In this document: in pieces, positions 61,340 to 64,000 of the stretch
Numbering within the stretch: position 1 is the first letter of the stretch
How the letters are laid out: each line of letters opens with the position of its first letter
The notes under the pieces: model-generated
Database searches by the model: none
Told to the model about the DNA's origin: nothing
What the model saw: only the letters and a program-made list of their open reading frames with translations
DNA from: Xylocopa sonorina
Lineage: Eukaryota > Arthropoda > Insecta > Hymenoptera > Apidae
Length of the DNA: 64,000 nucleotides
Reading direction: 5' to 3'
Assembly: GCF_050948175.1 (NCBI RefSeq)
Contig: NW_027490521.1
Span: forward strand, 1-64,000
Position numbers and translations under genes: made by a program

Positions 61340-62340
61340 TTGTGACGTCAGGCGTACCGCCTGCCACCCATCAACCTCCTCGCACCCCCCAGCATCAACC
61401 CCTGGACGCATGCAACCAGCCAAACTCGCCTGCAGAACCAGCAACTGGAAGTGTTCGCGCGCGCATACCTGCACGCGCTCACTCACACCGAGTTCCGCTG
61501 CCGCACTCGCACCGCCGAGTATACCTGTCTCGCTCGTACCGGGCACCAGTGTCTCACTCGCACCACCGAGTATACCTGTCTCGCCCGCACCAAGGACGGG
61601 CAGCCCTATCTCCCTCGCACCGAGGATTCCGTCCTGCAGGAAGACGTAGCCGTAGCCCATCACCTGAATGGGGTCTTTTCCAATTCCGGGAACAGGATCT
61701 GCTAGAACCTATATATTACTTCTAAGCTAGGACATACATACCATATCATGACGCATATATAAGAATTCCTAGTTCTAAGTTAGACTAAGTAAGATGCGTC
61801 CGGCCAGCGGCATGCGCCGCTAGCCCCACCACGAGCCGCGGGTCCCCACTCGCTAGACCGCGCGCTCTCCGCCTCGAGACGCGAGTCCCCCACTCGCGGG
61901 ACCGCGATCTCCCTACCACGAGCGTCCGCGACCGTAGCGCCCCGCGAACCGAGGAGGTCAGAGACGCGTCTCCAGAGCACACACTCTGACTCGAGATCAC
62001 CTACCGAGGAGTGGAAACCTCTAGTTCTAGATCGTTAGCCACCTCAATGTGGGGTTCAGGCATCGTATTTCTATTTCCATTTAAACTTAGTCTTAGAATT
62101 AGAATAATTCCAGTTCTTGTATACTTTAAACCTACAATATATTTTATTTTTACTATTACTATATCCAAGTACAAGTTCTTTTAGCAAGTCTACTATTTCC
62201 ACTTCCATTAATTTTATCAAGTGTTTATAATACTAGTTCTACTTTTAACATTACATTTAACTACGAATTCTTCCACGGGTTCTTCCATACAACTGGGGTT
62301 GATCTTCATCAAATTGAAGGAGTACAGAAATCGGCTTTGT
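61340..62340 (+). mobile_element. LTR-like insertion fragment, GC-rich start
   Basis: Begins TGTGACGTCA directly after satellite GTCGCATTT. TGTGACG is the same start as the solo LTR at 13,851, but the rest does not match it. It contains GC-rich blocks (61,360-61,640 and 61,798-61,985), a TATATAAG box-like motif at about 61,757 and a T/A-rich tail. No coding domain is found, and no matching right terminus or target duplication is visible. Frames across 61,319-61,980 are overlapping on both strands, repetitive, and not credible. Call as an LTR or an LTR plus leader is tentative. Confidence 0.4.
61500..61605 (+). repeat. 51-bp minisatellite, about two copies
   Basis: CTCGCACC-CCGAGTATACC with CTGTCTCGC occurs with CGAGTATACC at 61,516 and 61,567, 51 bp apart. 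Partial CTCGCACCGAGG units follow. Because 51 is divisible by three, it leaves the local frames open by accident. Confidence 0.75.
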
Positions 62341-62921
62341 GACGTTGAGACCGCCGCTTATCCTTCAGATCTTAGTCGAAAGTACAGAAAAACCTGGTGA
62401 ATGAATCGTGCTTCCGGTTTGAGAAGAACGCGACGTGCGAGTAGGAAGAATTTCATACGATCACTTGTGCGTGAATATTTGGAGGGCGTTCCTAGTGTTC
62501 TCGTATACCAGCGACCTGCCTTCGCACAAGCCCAGAAGCCGCTTTCCGAAGCGACCGTCGATGCTTCCGATCCAGACACCACGACGCATCACGCCGATTC
62601 TGCCACATTCAGCATCATCGCTGTAACCGACCGCCGTCCTCCTCTTCGCTGGCGACTGATTGAGATTTCCGTAGCAGCCAACGGAACGAAATCCGATACG
62701 ATCCCAGCGAAAGATCCTCCACGCCGTTTCTACGTACAAATCGAGAGAGAAGTCATCGAAAGGTAGGGTCATTCCCTTATTATCGCGCGCGTTTTCGCTA
62801 GTGTCGCGTCAGCCGAAATTGTCGGACCCGGTCTTAACGCGTTCCCGCGGACCGAATTACCGAAAAATAGGCTCGTGCCGTAAAGCCTCCGGAGCAACGG
62901 AAAATAGTTTCACCGGACGTG
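62341..62921. other. GC-richer non-satellite DNA at an orientation switch
   Basis: Starts near TGTGACGTTGAGACC and ends at the first + satellite base (about 62,922). Composition is unlike both the satellite and the AT-rich islands. It could be the internal part of the element at 61,340 or a captured genomic segment. Confidence 0.4.
62401..62766 (+). CDS. Unrecognised 121-codon open frame
   Basis: ATG at 62,401 to TAG at 62,766. The protein is basic at the N-terminus (RRTRRASRKNFIRSLVREYL), polar and Thr/Asp-rich in the middle, and ends RRFYVQIEREVIER. I recognise no domain. Competing frames are open on both strands over the same bases, so high GC content alone may explain it. It could be an exon of a captured gene or part of the adjacent element. 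Confidence 0.2.
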   Translation: MNRASGLRRTRRASRKNFIRSLVREYLEGVPSVLVYQRPAFAQAQKPLSEATVDASDPDTTTHHADSATFSIIAVTDRRPPLRWRLIEISVAANGTKSDTIPAKDPPRRFYVQIEREVIER

Positions 62922-64000
62922 ATACCTCGTATTTACTTCAAAAGAATGTAAATGCGATACTTCCTGGCTAGGAAATATTGTTTGCAGATGTCTACGTATC
63001 GTAGCAATAGAGTTCTAATGCTTATTAAAACGAGATGTCGTATTTAATTTCTATGTTTCGTAATAAGATATAATATTCAACGTGGAATGTTATATATACC
63101 TCGTATTCACTTCAAAAGAATGTAAATGCGACACTTCCTTCCTCGGAAATATCGTTTGCAAATGTCTACGTATCGTAGCAATAGAGCTCTAGTGCTTCTT
63201 AAATCGCGATATCGGAACTCACTTCTATGTTTCGAGATATGCTATAATTTTCATTGCGATGTGTCATATATACCTCGTATTAACTTTAAAAGAATGTAAA
63301 TGCGGCACTTCCTAGCTAGGATATAGCGATTGCAGATGTCTACGTATCGCAGCAATAGTGTTCTAAAGCTTCTTAGAACGCGATATCGCATCTCATTTCT
63401 GTGTTTCATGATAAGATATAATATTCATTGCAAAGTGTCATGTATACCTCGATTTCACTTCACAAGAATGTAAATGCGACACTTCCATGGAAGGAAATAG
63501 CGTTTGCAGATGTCTACGTATCGTAGCAATAGAGTTCTAAAGCTTCTTAGAACGCGATATCGCATCTCACTTCTATGTTTCATGACAAGATATAATATTC
63601 ATTGCAAAGTGTCATGTATACCTTGTCTACACGTCAAAAGAATGTAAATGTCACACATCCCTGCTAGGAAATGGGTATCCAAATATATACGAATCGAAGC
63701 AATAGAATTCTAATGCCTATTAAAACGCGATATCGCATCTCATTTCTATGTTTCATGATATGATACAATAGCGAAATGTTATGTATACCTCGTCTGCACT
63801 TCAAAGGAATGTAAATGTCACACTTCCTTTCTAACAGATGGCGTTTCCATATGTCTACGAATCGAAGAAGTAGAGTTCAAATGGTTCATAAAACGCGATA
63901 TCGAATTTCATTTCTGTGTTTCAAGATAAGCTATAATATTCATTGGGAAGTGTTATGTATACCTCGATTACACATCTAAACATTGCAAACGCCACGCTGC
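62922..64000 (+). repeat. 174-bp satellite array, + orientation, runs off the window
   Basis: About six monomers. A-type at first, turning B-type at about 63,620 (CTTGTCTACACGTC, ATGTCACAC). Array orientation has changed from - (left of the insertion) to +. Confidence 0.95.

Noticed and set aside
61319..61980. Ala/Gly-, Ser/Pro- and Arg-rich frames on both strands
   Set aside because: Minisatellite and GC-rich DNA leave most frames open; the peptides are repetitive and have no domain.

Overview
This window is eukaryotic, AT-rich nuclear DNA made mostly of one tandem satellite. It looks like insect centromeric or pericentromeric heterochromatin. Hymenoptera is my low-confidence guess, from the style of the LTR elements and the AT-rich introns. 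There is no bacterial-type gene organisation, and I saw no tRNA, rRNA or CRISPR. The basic monomer is 174 bp (B-type copies about 172-174 bp); I estimate about 290-300 copies. Most short open frames in the window are accidental translations of this satellite.

Layout. + oriented satellite at 1-9,368, decaying toward its right edge. A non-satellite island at 9,369-16,117, holding an LTR fragment, a small spliced gene resembling the C-terminal half of the Zip3/RNF212 meiotic RING family, a solo LTR with a target-site duplication, and a reverse-strand terminal exon. - oriented satellite at 16,118-29,106. A direct head-to-head switch at about 29,107. + oriented satellite at 29,107-53,136. A second island at 53,137-57,261 that is a direct duplicate of the first (offset 43,768 bp, about 1-3% diverged in the stretches I compared). 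- oriented satellite at 57,262-61,339. A GC-richer insertion at 61,340-62,921 that begins like an LTR. + oriented satellite to the end.

Monomers fall into two classes. A-type carries the GCGACACTTCC and CTACGTATCGTAG variants and fills the array interiors. B-type carries the GCCACACTTCC, AAATGCG and CTACGTATCGAAG variants and lies mainly next to the islands. Several higher-order repeats (HORs) are visible: 8-mer of 1,388 bp (4 copies), 13-mer of 2,260 bp (2 nearly identical copies), 9-mer of 1,566 bp (2 copies), 5-mer of 870 bp, 4-mer of 696 bp, 3-mer of 522 bp, and a local monomer triplication.

Overall the window reads as a repeated superunit, [+ array][gene island][- array], seen almost twice in direct orientation. 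The most interesting content is a duplicated meiosis-gene-like locus embedded in satellite, together with abrupt satellite orientation switches and very young HORs.
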